Below, piece by piece: positions 31,685 through 40,727 of a stretch of 59,020 bases of DNA; position 1 is the first letter of the stretch; each line of letters opens with the position of its first letter. Position numbers and translations under genes: made by a program. The stretch is taken from the NCBI GenBank assembly GCA_035528895.1, contig DATKXS010000184.1, positions 1-59,020 of the forward strand, written 5' to 3'. A model generated the notes under the pieces. It saw only the letters and a program-made list of their open reading frames with translations, searched no databases and was not told the origin of the DNA. The stretch comes from UBA8522 sp035528895. GTDB lineage: Bacteria; Acidobacteriota; Aminicenantia; Aminicenantales; UBA8522.

Positions 31685-34645
31685 TCAGTAGGCATACGTC
31701 TTTGGACAGATCGTCTTGAATTCGCAGAGCCGGCAGTTGTGATAATCGGGCCGGGCGGCAAAACTCCGGATCCGAATGCCCTCTTCCGCTTCTCTGACCT
31801 TGTGCCAGCCCCGTTCGATCTCCTTCTCGCCCTTGGCGACGTGTCCGACCAGGTCCGATTCCAGGAAATAGAGTTCCGTCCCGAGGAGAGGACCGTCCTG
31901 GGTTCTGACGAACGAGAGGGCATAAAGGTCCATCTGGAGGCTGTCCGCCGTCCGCTTGTCCGCCTCTTTCTGGTTTTTGACCTGGGTGGCCTTGAAGTCA
32001 ATGATGACGGCTCCTTCCGGGCGGACGTCGACCCGGTCCCAGCGCCCGATAAATCGGATCCTATCCTGCTGCCACTTGAAGCTTTTTTCCAGGTATGTCG
32101 GAAGGCCGCCCGATGATTCTTCGCGCCGGAAGAAGCGTTTGAGGGCTTCCCGCCCGGCTTTTTTTCTCTGCGCTTCATGCTCGCGGCTCAGGAATCCCTC
32201 GTTGATCCACTGTCCTTCATACTCCCGAAGGAGCTCTTTCTCGCTGATTTCTTCGCCGGCCATCCTTTTCATTAGGTACGAATGGATGACGTTGTGGAGG
32301 ACCCGGCCGAAGACCAGCGTGTGACGGGGTGGAACGGGGATTCGCCAGACATGCCGAAACTGGTATTTAAGCGGGCACACCAGGTAATCCTCAACCTGGA
32401 AATAGCTCAGGGTGAGAATGTCCTTGACCTTGAGCCGGGGCGAAACCCGGCCCGCCGACGCCCCTTCGCCATAGCGGCTGATCTCTTCCCGGGCCGAAGT
32501 GCGCTGGACCTCCCCGGGCTGCTTGGGAATGTCCAGGGCTTCCAAGACGAATGGACTCACCTTTTTCAGGCGCTTGAGCCCATAATCTCTTGCCCAGGTC
32601 AGGTAGAGATCCCTTTTTGCCCGCGTCATGCCGACATAAAAAAGACGCCTTTCTTCCCGAAGCGAACCGATATCCGAGGACTCGCTCCCGGTCCCGGAAC
32701 CGTCGTCGGAGGGGAGCCTTTCTTTCAAGATCTCGCCCGGGAACGGGATCTTCTCCCGTTTCTCCCGGCCGGGGAACCGGTCGGCGATCAGGCTCACCAT
32801 GAAGACGACCTCGAATTCGAGGCCCTTGGCCTTGTGGACGGTCAGAACGTTGACCGCTTCTTCCTCGAGCTCGGCCTCGGCCGTCGCCGGGTTGTCTCCG
32901 ACCTCCTGGAGAAGGTCGAGGTGCTGGGCAAAAGATTGGATCGAGTCGTTCTCCACGACCTCGGAGAAATTCTTGATCTTATCGAAGAAGAGCCGGAGAT
33001 TCTTGATCTTGAGCTCGGCCTCAAGGCTCCCCGATTCGACGAGCGCCTTGAGATATCCCGTCTTCTCGAGAAAGGCGAAGACCACTTGGCCGGCATTCTT
33101 GGTGTCGGAGAGACGAACGAAATGGTGCAGGTCCTCGTAGATTCTTTTTACGCTCTCGACGGCTTCGGGCTTAACTTCCAGGGTCAGGGCCTCCTGAGCG
33201 ATCTCCCGGAAAACGCCGTGGAGCGGAAGGTTTCTCCTCTGGGCATAATTGGAAATGATCGTCAGGCTGTAAAGGTCCATTCGGTAGACCTCGGAGTGGG
33301 CGAGAAAGAAGAGGCTCCGGCCGTCTTCGAAATCGGTCAAGGCCCTGACGAACGAGACAAGGATCTTGACCTCGTCCTGGGAATAGAGGCCCCGACTTCC
33401 GGAAAATCGGAAGGGAACCTGCTTCATGTTCAAAGCCCGCAGGAAGGCGTCGGCGTCGGCGTTCCTCCGGACGAGAATGGCGATGTTCCCGAGCCTGGCC
33501 CCGGCTTCCCATTTCGTGCGGACCAGCTCGGCCACCCGGTCCGCTTCGTGGGACAGGGTGTCGAATTGGAGGAGATGGATGCTTTTTTCTTCTCTGTCCA
33601 CTGCGGAGACGAGCTTCTTCTGGACCTTCGCCCTGACCTCCAGGCGGTGAGGATTGTTGTGTTGGATCAAGGTGTAAGCGGAATCAAGGATCTGCTGAGT
33701 GGACCGGTAATTCCGGGTCAGGACGACCTCCCGGACCCTGATCCCCCGGTCTTTGTAATAGGCGCGAAAGTTGAGGATATTGGCCAGGGACGCCCCCCGA
33801 AAACGGAAGATGCTCTGGTCATCGTCTCCCACGACAGTGAGATTGTTGTGGCGGGCGGCCAGGAGCTTCAGCAGCTCGAACTGGATGTAGTTGGTGTCCT
33901 GGAATTCGTCGACAAGGATATACCTGAATTTTCCCTGGAACTCCGCGAGGACGGAGGGCCTTTTCCGGAACAGCTCGACGACCAGCCGGACCTGGTCCTC
34001 GAAATCGATTTTGCCCTCTTTCTTCAGGAACGTCTCGTAGGCTCCGTAGACTCGGGCCATCTCCAGATGTTTGAGGGTCCTTTCCTTGTCCGCAGGATCG
34101 ACGGACCGCTTTTCCAGCTCGCCTGCGTACCGGAGATATTCCTCCGGGCTGATATCCTCCTGCTTGAGCTTCTTGATCGTGTCCAGCAGCTCCTGGATAT
34201 GCCGGGTGGGAACACTGAGAGGACGGTAGTAATCGAGGGGAAGGCGGAAGAGTCTCTCCCGGAAAAAGATGGCCTGCTCGACATCATCCAGGAGCCTGAA
34301 ATCCGGCGGATAGCCGAGGTCAAGGGCATAATCCCGCAGAACCCTCTCTCCAAACGAGTTGAAAGTGCTGATCTCGACAAAGGAATAACTGTAGGGAATG
34401 AGCTGGTCGACCCGCTCCTCCATCTCGTTGGCCGCTTTCTCGGTGAAGGTCACGGCCAGGATCTCTTCCGGTTTGGCCATCTTGGCAGCGATGAGGGTGG
34501 CGATCCGCTGGGTGATGACCCGGGTCTTGCCGGTGCCGGCGCCGGCGATAATGAGGAGCGGCCCAGGGCCATGGGCCACTGCCCTTTTCTGTTCTTGGTT
34601 GAGGTCTTTGAGCAGGTCTTGCGTTTCTTGGAGCGGCAGCCTCAA
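31685..34645 (-). CDS. UvrD/PcrA-type helicase fused to an AddB/Cas4-like iron-sulfur nuclease
   Basis: A 986-residue protein. Residues 1-700 form a superfamily 1A helicase: Q motif LNQEQKRAV, Walker A GAGTGKT (35-41), Walker B ILVDEFQDT (about 244-252), GDDDQSIFRFRGA, and LFYVGMTRAKRDLYL (motif VI). Residues 740-986 form a PD-(D/E)XK nuclease with GRWDRVD...AVIIDFKAT near 880. The four cysteines expected to hold a [4Fe-4S] staple are in CPLKYQF (about 758) and CRLCEFKTIC (about 973-982). The layout is like one subunit of AddAB-type recombination nucleases. No partner subunit is beside it. It overlaps the FtsB-like gene by four bases. Confidence 0.9.
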   Translation of the reverse strand: MRLPLQETQDLLKDLNQEQKRAVAHGPGPLLIIAGAGTGKTRVITQRIATLIAAKMAKPEEILAVTFTEKAANEMEERVDQLIPYSYSFVEISTFNSFGERVLRDYALDLGYPPDFRLLDDVEQAIFFRERLFRLPLDYYRPLSVPTRHIQELLDTIKKLKQEDISPEEYLRYAGELEKRSVDPADKERTLKHLEMARVYGAYETFLKKEGKIDFEDQVRLVVELFRKRPSVLAEFQGKFRYILVDEFQDTNYIQFELLKLLAARHNNLTVVGDDDQSIFRFRGASLANILNFRAYYKDRGIRVREVVLTRNYRSTQQILDSAYTLIQHNNPHRLEVRAKVQKKLVSAVDREEKSIHLLQFDTLSHEADRVAELVRTKWEAGARLGNIAILVRRNADADAFLRALNMKQVPFRFSGSRGLYSQDEVKILVSFVRALTDFEDGRSLFFLAHSEVYRMDLYSLTIISNYAQRRNLPLHGVFREIAQEALTLEVKPEAVESVKRIYEDLHHFVRLSDTKNAGQVVFAFLEKTGYLKALVESGSLEAELKIKNLRLFFDKIKNFSEVVENDSIQSFAQHLDLLQEVGDNPATAEAELEEEAVNVLTVHKAKGLEFEVVFMVSLIADRFPGREKREKIPFPGEILKERLPSDDGSGTGSESSDIGSLREERRLFYVGMTRAKRDLYLTWARDYGLKRLKKVSPFVLEALDIPKQPGEVQRTSAREEISRYGEGASAGRVSPRLKVKDILTLSYFQVEDYLVCPLKYQFRHVWRIPVPPRHTLVFGRVLHNVIHSYLMKRMAGEEISEKELLREYEGQWINEGFLSREHEAQRKKAGREALKRFFRREESSGGLPTYLEKSFKWQQDRIRFIGRWDRVDVRPEGAVIIDFKATQVKNQKEADKRTADSLQMDLYALSFVRTQDGPLLGTELYFLESDLVGHVAKGEKEIERGWHKVREAEEGIRIRSFAARPDYHNCRLCEFKTICPKTYAY

Positions 34646-34959
34646 CGCTTCTCTTCTTTTTTCTTGACGATGACCTTTTCGTCGGGTTTGATCAGCCAGA
34701 GTTTCTCGCGGGCCTCTTTCTCCACGGCCAGCGGGTCCCTCTGGAGTTCCTCGATCTCCTTCTGGAGCTCGAGTTTTCTGGCCTCGAGGCTCTGGACCTC
34801 CTGGAGCAAAGCCTCGTAGTTCTTTTTCACCCGGTAGATTTCGATGAGTCCTTTCTTGCCGAAAAAGGAAGAAATAAGAAGTACCAGAAAAAAGAAGGCC
34901 ACGGCCGCCAGGGCGAGCTTCCGCCGGAGAGAGGTGCCTTTGCGTTCTTCCCGGGCCAT
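34642..34959 (-). CDS. FtsB/DivIC-family septum formation initiator
   Basis: A 105-residue bitopic protein. It has a basic N-terminus, a membrane segment at about 14-33 (LALAAVAFFFLVLLISSFF), then a coiled coil (YEALLQEVQSLEARKLELQKEIEEL) and the short conserved block DPLAVEKEAREKLWLIKPDE. This matches FtsB/DivIC, which links FtsL and FtsQ in the divisome. Its start overlaps the phosphohexomutase stop (TGATG) and its stop overlaps the helicase start, so the three genes are coupled. Confidence 0.85.
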   Translation of the reverse strand: MAREERKGTSLRRKLALAAVAFFFLVLLISSFFGKKGLIEIYRVKKNYEALLQEVQSLEARKLELQKEIEELQRDPLAVEKEAREKLWLIKPDEKVIVKKKEEKR

Positions 34960-36359
34960 CAGGTCAGCCCCTTCGTTCCGAGGGCGAGAAGCCTCTCCAG
35001 TTCCGCCTTGGAGCCGGCCTCGGCGTAGCAGCGGACGATCGGCTCGGTCCCGGACAGCCGGAGGAGGAGCCAGTCGTCATCATCGAAATCGAGCTTGATG
35101 CCGTCGATCCGTTCGACACCTAGGACCCGTCTCCCGCCGAGATGTTCCGGCGGGTTGATGATAAGCTCTCTCAGGACGTGCTCGTTTCTCGGCTGGAGAG
35201 GGAGGCTCCGCTGTCCGCTGAACTTCCGTCCGTATTCGCGGAAAAATCCTTGCTGCAGTTCGGTCAGGCTCTTTCCTGTTACCGCCATCATTTCGGCCAC
35301 GAGGAGGCCGGCGAAAATACCGTCCTTTTCCGGCAGGTGCGACTTGACGGCGATACAGGCGCTCTCCTCGCCGCCGAAGATGATCTGCCGGCGAAGGAAG
35401 AGGTCGGCTATATACTTGAATCCGACCGGCGTCTTGAACAGGGGGAGACCGTACCGCCGGGCGACACGGTCGATCAGGTGGGTGGTGGACACAGAGCGGG
35501 CGACCCCTCCCCGCCATCCCTTCACGCGGATGAGGTAATCCAGCAACAGGGAAAGAATGATGTTCTGAATGACAAAACGTCCGTTCTGGTCGAGGATCCC
35601 GAAACGGTCCCCATCGGCATCCGTAGCGATGCCCAGGTCGCATTCTTTCTCCAGGACCAGCTTCCGGAGCTCGCGCAGGTTCTGCTCGGTGCACGAGGGC
35701 GTGATGCCGCCGAAATAGGGATCGACATAGCCGTGGATCTCCTCGACCGGAATATTGTTGTCTTCGAGGATCTCGTCCAGGTACTCACGACTCGTCCCAT
35801 AGAGAAGGTCGACGCCGATCCGGAGCCCGGATTTCTGGATAGAGGCGAAATCGATCTTCTTCTGGATGAACTCCAGATAGTCGCTCTGCAGGTCGATCTT
35901 CTGGACAAAATCCGTCCGCGGGTAGTACGGGAAGGAAGCGGGACTTTTGGCCAGGCGACGGACCTCCTCTTCGACTTTATCGGTCTCACCGGGGAGAGCG
36001 GGAGCGCCGGTCTCGAGGTTCAATTTCAAGCCGTTGTACTCGGGTGGGTTGAAAGAAGCGGTGAAGTTGATCCCCGCCTGGGCTTTCCGCATGATAACCT
36101 GAAGCGCCTGGGCTTGAGCCGGGGCGTCCCGGTCGGAGAGCAGCGCCTGGATCTGGTTATGGGAGAGGATCTTGGCCGCCTCGTTGGCGAAACGCTCCGA
36201 GAGGAAGCGGGTGTCGTAGTTGACGACGACGGAGATCGTCCGGCCCGGAAACCTCCGTTTCAGATAATTGGCGATGGCTTGGACGACGATTCGGACATTG
36301 GCAAAGGTGAACTCCGCGCCCATCACGGCCCGCCAACCCGAAGTCCCAAACTTGATCAT
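34959..36359 (-). CDS. Phosphoglucomutase/phosphomannomutase family enzyme
   Basis: Alpha-D-phosphohexomutases interconvert 1- and 6-phosphates of glucose, mannose or glucosamine. The 466-residue protein starts MIKFGTSGWRAVMG. The phosphoserine is Ser102 in TASFNPPEYNG; the usual TASHNP histidine is replaced by Phe. The metal loop is ATDADGDRFG, the sugar loop is FGGEESACI, and the phosphate loop is RLSGTEPIVR. A role in supplying sugar nucleotides for the glycosyltransferases in this window is plausible. It heads the mutase-ftsB-helicase operon. Confidence 0.9.
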   Translation of the reverse strand: MIKFGTSGWRAVMGAEFTFANVRIVVQAIANYLKRRFPGRTISVVVNYDTRFLSERFANEAAKILSHNQIQALLSDRDAPAQAQALQVIMRKAQAGINFTASFNPPEYNGLKLNLETGAPALPGETDKVEEEVRRLAKSPASFPYYPRTDFVQKIDLQSDYLEFIQKKIDFASIQKSGLRIGVDLLYGTSREYLDEILEDNNIPVEEIHGYVDPYFGGITPSCTEQNLRELRKLVLEKECDLGIATDADGDRFGILDQNGRFVIQNIILSLLLDYLIRVKGWRGGVARSVSTTHLIDRVARRYGLPLFKTPVGFKYIADLFLRRQIIFGGEESACIAVKSHLPEKDGIFAGLLVAEMMAVTGKSLTELQQGFFREYGRKFSGQRSLPLQPRNEHVLRELIINPPEHLGGRRVLGVERIDGIKLDFDDDDWLLLRLSGTEPIVRCYAEAGSKAELERLLALGTKGLT

Positions 36360-36407
36360 CTCGTGCGGGCCAAAATTAGCACAAGAGCAGGCCGAAAAGC
36401 AAATCGT

Positions 36408-37136
36408 CTAGCCGTCCTTTTTCTTCTGCGCCTCTCCTGTCATGGGGACGAAGCGGACGTCTGAGATCTCTTTTTTTCGCAGCCTCCCACCCTCTTTAGT
36501 GAGCAGCGTCAAGGTCTGGAAATGACGGGCACTCCCCAGGGGAATGATCAGGCGGCCGCCTTCCCCGAGCTGCTCGACGAGGGAAGGCGGGACCTCGGGG
36601 GAAGCACAGGTGACAATGACGGCATCAAACGGGGCCTCCTCAGGCCAGCCTCGATAGCCGTCGCCGCACCTGATCTGGACATCGTCATAGCCGAGCGCCC
36701 GAAGAGTCCGGGCGGCTTGAGCCGCCAATCGTTCGTTGATCTCGACCGAAAAAACCCGCGCCCCGATCTCGGCGAGGACGGCCGCTTGATAGCCGGATCC
36801 CGTCCCGACCTCCAGGACCTTTTCCCCGCCCTTCAAGCCGAGGCATTGAGTCATCAGGGCCACGATATAGGGCTGAGAAATGGTCTGGCCCTCTTCGATG
36901 GGCAGGGGATAGTCTTCATAAGCCTGATCTCGATAGGCCGGAAGGACAAACAGGTGCCGGGGAACCTTCCCCAGGACTCCGAGGACGCGGCGGTCGAAGA
37001 TGTCCCGACCGGCGAGCTGTTCGATCACCATCCGGCGCCGTTTCTCGGCATAAGCATCCGGGTCTTGGCCTTCCCAGGAGACCAAGGCCGGGACCGCGCT
37101 GAACAATAAAAGAAGAAGGCCAAGACGTCGTCTCAT
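36408..37136 (-). CDS. Protein-L-isoaspartate O-methyltransferase, predicted exported
   Basis: PCMT repairs isoaspartyl residues using S-adenosylmethionine. The 242-residue protein has the family core VLEVGTGSGYQAAVLAEIG (SAM-binding motif I), YEDYPLPIEEGQTISQPY, and FDAVIVTCASPEVPPSLVEQL. It begins with what looks like a signal peptide (MRRRLGLLLLLFSAVPALVSW). PCMT is usually cytoplasmic, because SAM is; an exported form is therefore odd. An alternative start at Met36 (MVIEQLAGRD) would give a cytoplasmic protein of normal length. It sits alone between the mutase and coaD. Confidence 0.88.
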   Translation of the reverse strand: MRRRLGLLLLLFSAVPALVSWEGQDPDAYAEKRRRMVIEQLAGRDIFDRRVLGVLGKVPRHLFVLPAYRDQAYEDYPLPIEEGQTISQPYIVALMTQCLGLKGGEKVLEVGTGSGYQAAVLAEIGARVFSVEINERLAAQAARTLRALGYDDVQIRCGDGYRGWPEEAPFDAVIVTCASPEVPPSLVEQLGEGGRLIIPLGSARHFQTLTLLTKEGGRLRKKEISDVRFVPMTGEAQKKKDG

Positions 37137-37427
37137 GGCGGCATTTCTCCCACAGATCTATCTTATTCTATTTTCCCCTATTCCCGCCGACAAATCAACC
37201 GCCCCGCCCGCCGGCGAAGAACATTCGATCCTTGTGGCTCATCCTTATTGGTGAGGCGGACCGGCGATTTATCACCTCCCATCTCCCCGCTAGGGGTGAT
37301 TGACGCCCCGGCGGGGATATGAGATTCTGGGTACCGTCGAAAATCTTTGGCCGAGGAAGATTTTCTGTTGACAAAGGCGATGCTTTCTGATAATGAGAAT
37401 GATAATCTGGTTGAGACGGAGAGATCT

Positions 37428-37940
37428 ATGCCTTGGATGGAGAGGAGAGCAGTATACCCGGGCTTCTTCGATCCCATTACCAACGGCCACGTGGACATCA
37501 TCCTGCGGGGGTTGAGGCTGTTCGACATAATCATCGTCGCTGTGCTTAAAAATCCCAAAAAAGAGGCTCTTTTCTCGACTAAAGATAGGGTGACCATGAT
37601 CGAGGAGATCTTTGCCGATCAGCCGAAGATCGAGGTTAAGGCCTTCGGCGGACTTCTGGTCGAATTCGTCCGGAGCCTTCAGGCCCGGATCGTGATCCGG
37701 GGACTGCGGGCGGTTTCCGACTTCGAGTATGAACTGCAGATGGCTCTGATGAACCGCCAGCTCGACCCCGACATTGAGACACTCTACATGATGCCCAGCG
37801 TCCATTACTCCTTCCTGAGCTCCAGTGTGGTCAAGGAGGTCTTTTCGCTGGGCGGATGCGTCACCGGGCTGGTTCCGGAGATCGTGGAAAACCGGCTCCG
37901 AGAAAAGCTCCGACAGGGCAAGCTATCGGTTTCTCATTAA
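37428..37940 (+). CDS. coaD: Phosphopantetheine adenylyltransferase CoaD
   Basis: CoaD transfers AMP from ATP to 4'-phosphopantetheine in CoA synthesis. The ATG at 37428 is chosen for its GGAGAG ribosome site seven bases upstream. It gives 170 residues, near the family length of about 160; an ATG at 37437 is also possible. RRAVYPGFFDPITNGHVDII holds the nucleotidyl-transferase TNGH motif; the usual GSFDP is GFFDP here. IVIRGLRAVSDFEYELQMA and VHYSFLSSSVVKEV are conserved. It is followed 25 bases later by pilM. A coaBC gene lies at 47-48 kb. Confidence 0.95.
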   Translation: MPWMERRAVYPGFFDPITNGHVDIILRGLRLFDIIIVAVLKNPKKEALFSTKDRVTMIEEIFADQPKIEVKAFGGLLVEFVRSLQARIVIRGLRAVSDFEYELQMALMNRQLDPDIETLYMMPSVHYSFLSSSVVKEVFSLGGCVTGLVPEIVENRLREKLRQGKLSVSH

Positions 37941-37965
37941 AACCTTAATAAAGGCAGGCGCAAAC

Positions 37966-39045
37966 ATGCTCGGTTTAAACCAAGAAAAAGGGATCGTCGG
38001 ATTGGACATCGGTTCTTATTCTATCAAGGCGGTCGAGCTTGCTGCCAAGAAGAAAAAGGACCGGGACGTTTTCGAAGTCGTCCGCATCGGCTACGAGCTG
38101 CTCCCCCATGACGCCATCGTCGAAGGAACGATCATCGACTCCACCGCCGTCGTCGAAACGATCAAGATGATCTTCGACGAGAACAAGTTCAAGAACCGGA
38201 ACGTCGCCATCTCCATTTCCGGCAACTCGGTGATCATCAAGAAGATCTCTCTGCCGGCCATGGACAAGGAGGAACTGGCCGAATCCATCGTCTGGGAGGC
38301 CAAGCACAACATCCCCTATCCCTATGAGGAAACCAACGTCGACTACGCCATCCTCCGGCCGCCCCGCGGTTCAGAGGAACGGAATCTGGACATCCTCCTG
38401 GTCGCCGCCAAGAAAGACAAGATCGCCAACTACAGCAACGTGGTCAACCAGGCCCGCAAGAACCTCGTGGCTATCGACATCGACGTCTTCGCCCTCCAGA
38501 ACTCCCTGGAGGTGAACTACCCCGAAGATTTTCAATCCAAGATCCTGGCCGTCGTCAACATCGGGGCCAATATCACCAATGTGGCGATCATCGAGCGGGG
38601 AACATCGCAGCTCGTCCGCGACCTCTCGCTCGGCGGTTTCTTCTTCATCGAGAACATCCGCAAGGAACTGAACCTCAGCTTCGACGAAGCCGAGAAGCTG
38701 CTCAAAGGAATTCCCGTCAAGAGCGTGGCTCCCGAGAAGGTGGACGAACTGGTCAGTTTCAACGTCAAGGACTTGCTCGATGAGATCGACAAGACCTTTT
38801 CCTTTTACGAGGCCGGTGAGAAGAAAGAAAAGAAAATCGAACAAATTTATCTGAGTGGCGGATTGGCCCAACTCAAGAACATCGCCCAGTCCTTCGAGCA
38901 GAAGTTCGGGATCAAGACCGAGGCGTTCAATCCCTTCCGCAACGTCGCCTTTGATGAGAAAAGGCTCGAACCCGTCTATCCGCAGGAAATGGCCCCCCTC
39001 TTCGGTGTGGCCGTCGGGCTCGCCATCAGGAAAATGGAAAAGTAA
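37966..39045 (+). CDS. pilM: Type IV pilus assembly protein PilM
   Basis: PilM is an actin-like cytoplasmic ATPase-fold protein that docks on the N-terminus of PilN at the inner membrane. The 359-residue protein opens MLGLNQEKGIVGLDIGSYSIKAVEL, the phosphate 1 motif of the ASKHA fold. It has VAISISGNSVIIKKISLP and IYLSGGLAQLKNIAQSFEQ later. The ATG at 37966 follows AAAGGCAGGCGC; the longer frame covers coaD. It is the first gene of the pilMNOPQ set, whose genes are 1-6 bases apart or overlapping. Confidence 0.95.
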   Translation: MLGLNQEKGIVGLDIGSYSIKAVELAAKKKKDRDVFEVVRIGYELLPHDAIVEGTIIDSTAVVETIKMIFDENKFKNRNVAISISGNSVIIKKISLPAMDKEELAESIVWEAKHNIPYPYEETNVDYAILRPPRGSEERNLDILLVAAKKDKIANYSNVVNQARKNLVAIDIDVFALQNSLEVNYPEDFQSKILAVVNIGANITNVAIIERGTSQLVRDLSLGGFFFIENIRKELNLSFDEAEKLLKGIPVKSVAPEKVDELVSFNVKDLLDEIDKTFSFYEAGEKKEKKIEQIYLSGGLAQLKNIAQSFEQKFGIKTEAFNPFRNVAFDEKRLEPVYPQEMAPLFGVAVGLAIRKMEK

Positions 39046-39046
39046 C

Positions 39047-39679
39047 ATGATCCGAATCAACCTCTTAAAACCGGAAAGCAAAGAGTTCAGGGAAGGGCCC
39101 GTCGTCGCCGGGCCGAAGTTCAAGGCCAAGAAGGCCTTTCCCATCACCTCGGTCTTCGCGCTGCTCCTCATTGTTGTCCTGGCCGCCGCCTTTTTTCTTC
39201 AAAAGAGGATGATCAACCAGGAAAAAGAGCGGCTCCAGACCGCCCAGGCCGAGAAGAAGAAGCTCGAGTACGTCATCGCCAAGCTGGATGAGCTCGAGAA
39301 GCAGAAGGCCCTATTCGAGCGCAAGATCGGCCTCATCATCCAGCTGCGCGCCCAACAGGACAGCGCCGTCACCATCATGGACGAGCTCAGCAGGAAGCTC
39401 CCGGACTGGATTTGGCTGACCGAGGTCTCCTGCCAGGGCCAGATGATCCAGATCAAAGGGAACGCCCTGTCCAACAACCTCATCGCCGATTATATCTACA
39501 ACCTGGAGAGCAGCCCCCACCTTACCAACATCAACCTTATCTCCTCCACTCAGAAGTCGGGACGGAACGCCCAGTTCCTCGAGTTCTCGCTGACCCTGAA
39601 CTACGTGCTGCCCGCGGCCGCGCAGCCGCCCCCCCAGAAAGCCGCGGCCAAGCCGAAGCCCAAAGCCAAGAAAAGGTGA
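39047..39679 (+). CDS. pilN: Type IV pilus assembly protein PilN
   Basis: PilN is a bitopic inner-membrane protein that pairs with PilO and binds PilM by its cytoplasmic tail. The 210-residue protein starts MIRINLLKPESKEF, the conserved INLL motif that binds PilM. It has one membrane helix at about 36-55, a coiled coil, and a ferredoxin-like periplasmic domain (WIWLTEVSCQGQMIQIKGNA). A Pro/Ala/Lys-rich tail (AQPPPQKAAAKPKPKAKKR) ends it. It starts two bases after pilM stops. Confidence 0.93.
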   Translation: MIRINLLKPESKEFREGPVVAGPKFKAKKAFPITSVFALLLIVVLAAAFFLQKRMINQEKERLQTAQAEKKKLEYVIAKLDELEKQKALFERKIGLIIQLRAQQDSAVTIMDELSRKLPDWIWLTEVSCQGQMIQIKGNALSNNLIADYIYNLESSPHLTNINLISSTQKSGRNAQFLEFSLTLNYVLPAAAQPPPQKAAAKPKPKAKKR

Positions 39680-39684
39680 TCATC

Positions 39685-40269
39685 ATGAAAAACACGCCCT
39701 GGTACGGCTACATCCTTTTAGCGGTGATCATTCTCGGACTAGCCTTTTTCCTTTATTTCAAGCCTCAACAGGCCGAGCTCAACCAGATCAAGGTGGAGAG
39801 GCAGAACGTGGAAAAAGAAGTCCAGTCATTCCTCGAAAAGAAACAGCAGCTGGACATTATCGAAGCCGAGCTGGCCACCCTCACCCAGACCCTGAAAGAG
39901 CTGGAAGTGATCATCCCTCTCAGGAAGGAGGTCGATGTCATCCTCAGGCGGGTCCAGCAGATGGCTTTCGATTCCAGGCTGGACCTAATCCGCTTCACTC
40001 CCCGGGGAGAGGTCAACCGGGAATTCTACTCGGAATGGCCGATCCCGATGGAGATCCGGGGGAATTATCATAACCTGGCTTCCTTCTTCGACCGGCTGAG
40101 CAAGTTCGCCCGCATCTTCAACATCGAGAACTTCACGATCAAAGCCCTGAATAACCAGACGGATGATTTGACCATCTCCTCCAACTTCACGGCCAAGACT
40201 TACATCTTCCTGGAAGAGGCGGAAACCGCGCCGGCGGCAAAACCTCAGCCCACGAGGAGGACAAGATGA
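39685..40269 (+). CDS. pilO: Type IV pilus assembly protein PilO
   Basis: PilO forms the inner-membrane alignment complex with PilN. The 194-residue protein has a membrane helix at about 8-26 (YGYILLAVIILGLAFFLYF), a coiled coil (LNQIKVERQNVEKEVQSFLEK), and the periplasmic domain with PIPMEIRGNYHNLASFFDRLSK, a family mark. The ATG at 39685 follows AAAAGGTGATCATC; the longer frame overlaps pilN. Its stop overlaps the pilP start by four bases. Confidence 0.94.
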   Translation: MKNTPWYGYILLAVIILGLAFFLYFKPQQAELNQIKVERQNVEKEVQSFLEKKQQLDIIEAELATLTQTLKELEVIIPLRKEVDVILRRVQQMAFDSRLDLIRFTPRGEVNREFYSEWPIPMEIRGNYHNLASFFDRLSKFARIFNIENFTIKALNNQTDDLTISSNFTAKTYIFLEEAETAPAAKPQPTRRTR

Positions 40270-40724
40270 AACATCCCGGCATTCTGCTGCTTTGTCTGAG
40301 CCTTTTTCTCGGAGGGATCGGCCTCCTCTTCCCGCAGGAGCAGAAGCCCGCGCCGGAGAGGGAGCCTCTCATCGACCTGCAGATGAACCAGCCCACCTAC
40401 GACGCCTCCGGCCGGAGGGATCCCTTCAAGAATCTCCTGGGCGGAAAAGAGCTCAAGGATAAGTCGGCGCTCGGCGCAGCGCCTCAGCTCTTTATCGATG
40501 ATATCAACCTCATCGGGATCGTCAAATACAAAAAGAAGTATACGGCCATCCTCAGCGGTCCCCAGGGATTCCCGTACTATTTCGAGATCGGCGATAAGTT
40601 ATCGGACGGGTTCACCCTGTCGATCGGAGAGACCCAGGTCATCTTTCGCAAGACCAACGAGCGGGGCATCCCTTTGACTAAACCCAAAGATATCATCAAA
40701 GAAATAAACCCAGAGGAGCGTTAA
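40266..40724 (+). CDS. pilP: Type IV pilus assembly protein PilP
   Basis: PilP links the PilNO complex to the PilQ secretin. The 152-residue protein has a signal sequence (MKHPGILLLCLSLFLGGIGLLFPQ); no clear lipobox is seen, though PilP is usually a lipoprotein. YDASGRRDPFKNLLG is the PilQ-binding type motif and the C-terminal beta domain runs from INLIGIVKYKKKYTAILSG. Translation is coupled to pilO (ATGA). Confidence 0.92.
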   Translation: MKHPGILLLCLSLFLGGIGLLFPQEQKPAPEREPLIDLQMNQPTYDASGRRDPFKNLLGGKELKDKSALGAAPQLFIDDINLIGIVKYKKKYTAILSGPQGFPYYFEIGDKLSDGFTLSIGETQVIFRKTNERGIPLTKPKDIIKEINPEER

Positions 40725-40727
40725 AAC

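Noticed and set aside
32282..34819. Very long plus-strand open frame (about 845 codons) antisense to the helicase gene
   Set aside because: It mirrors the helicase gene codon for codon in a GC-rich region and the protein has no recognisable domain. The minus strand encodes a clear helicase-nuclease.
37137..37427. Possible riboswitch upstream of coaD
   Set aside because: The 290-base gap contains GC-rich palindromes such as CCCCGGCGGGG but no known riboswitch motif and no terminator/antiterminator pair.
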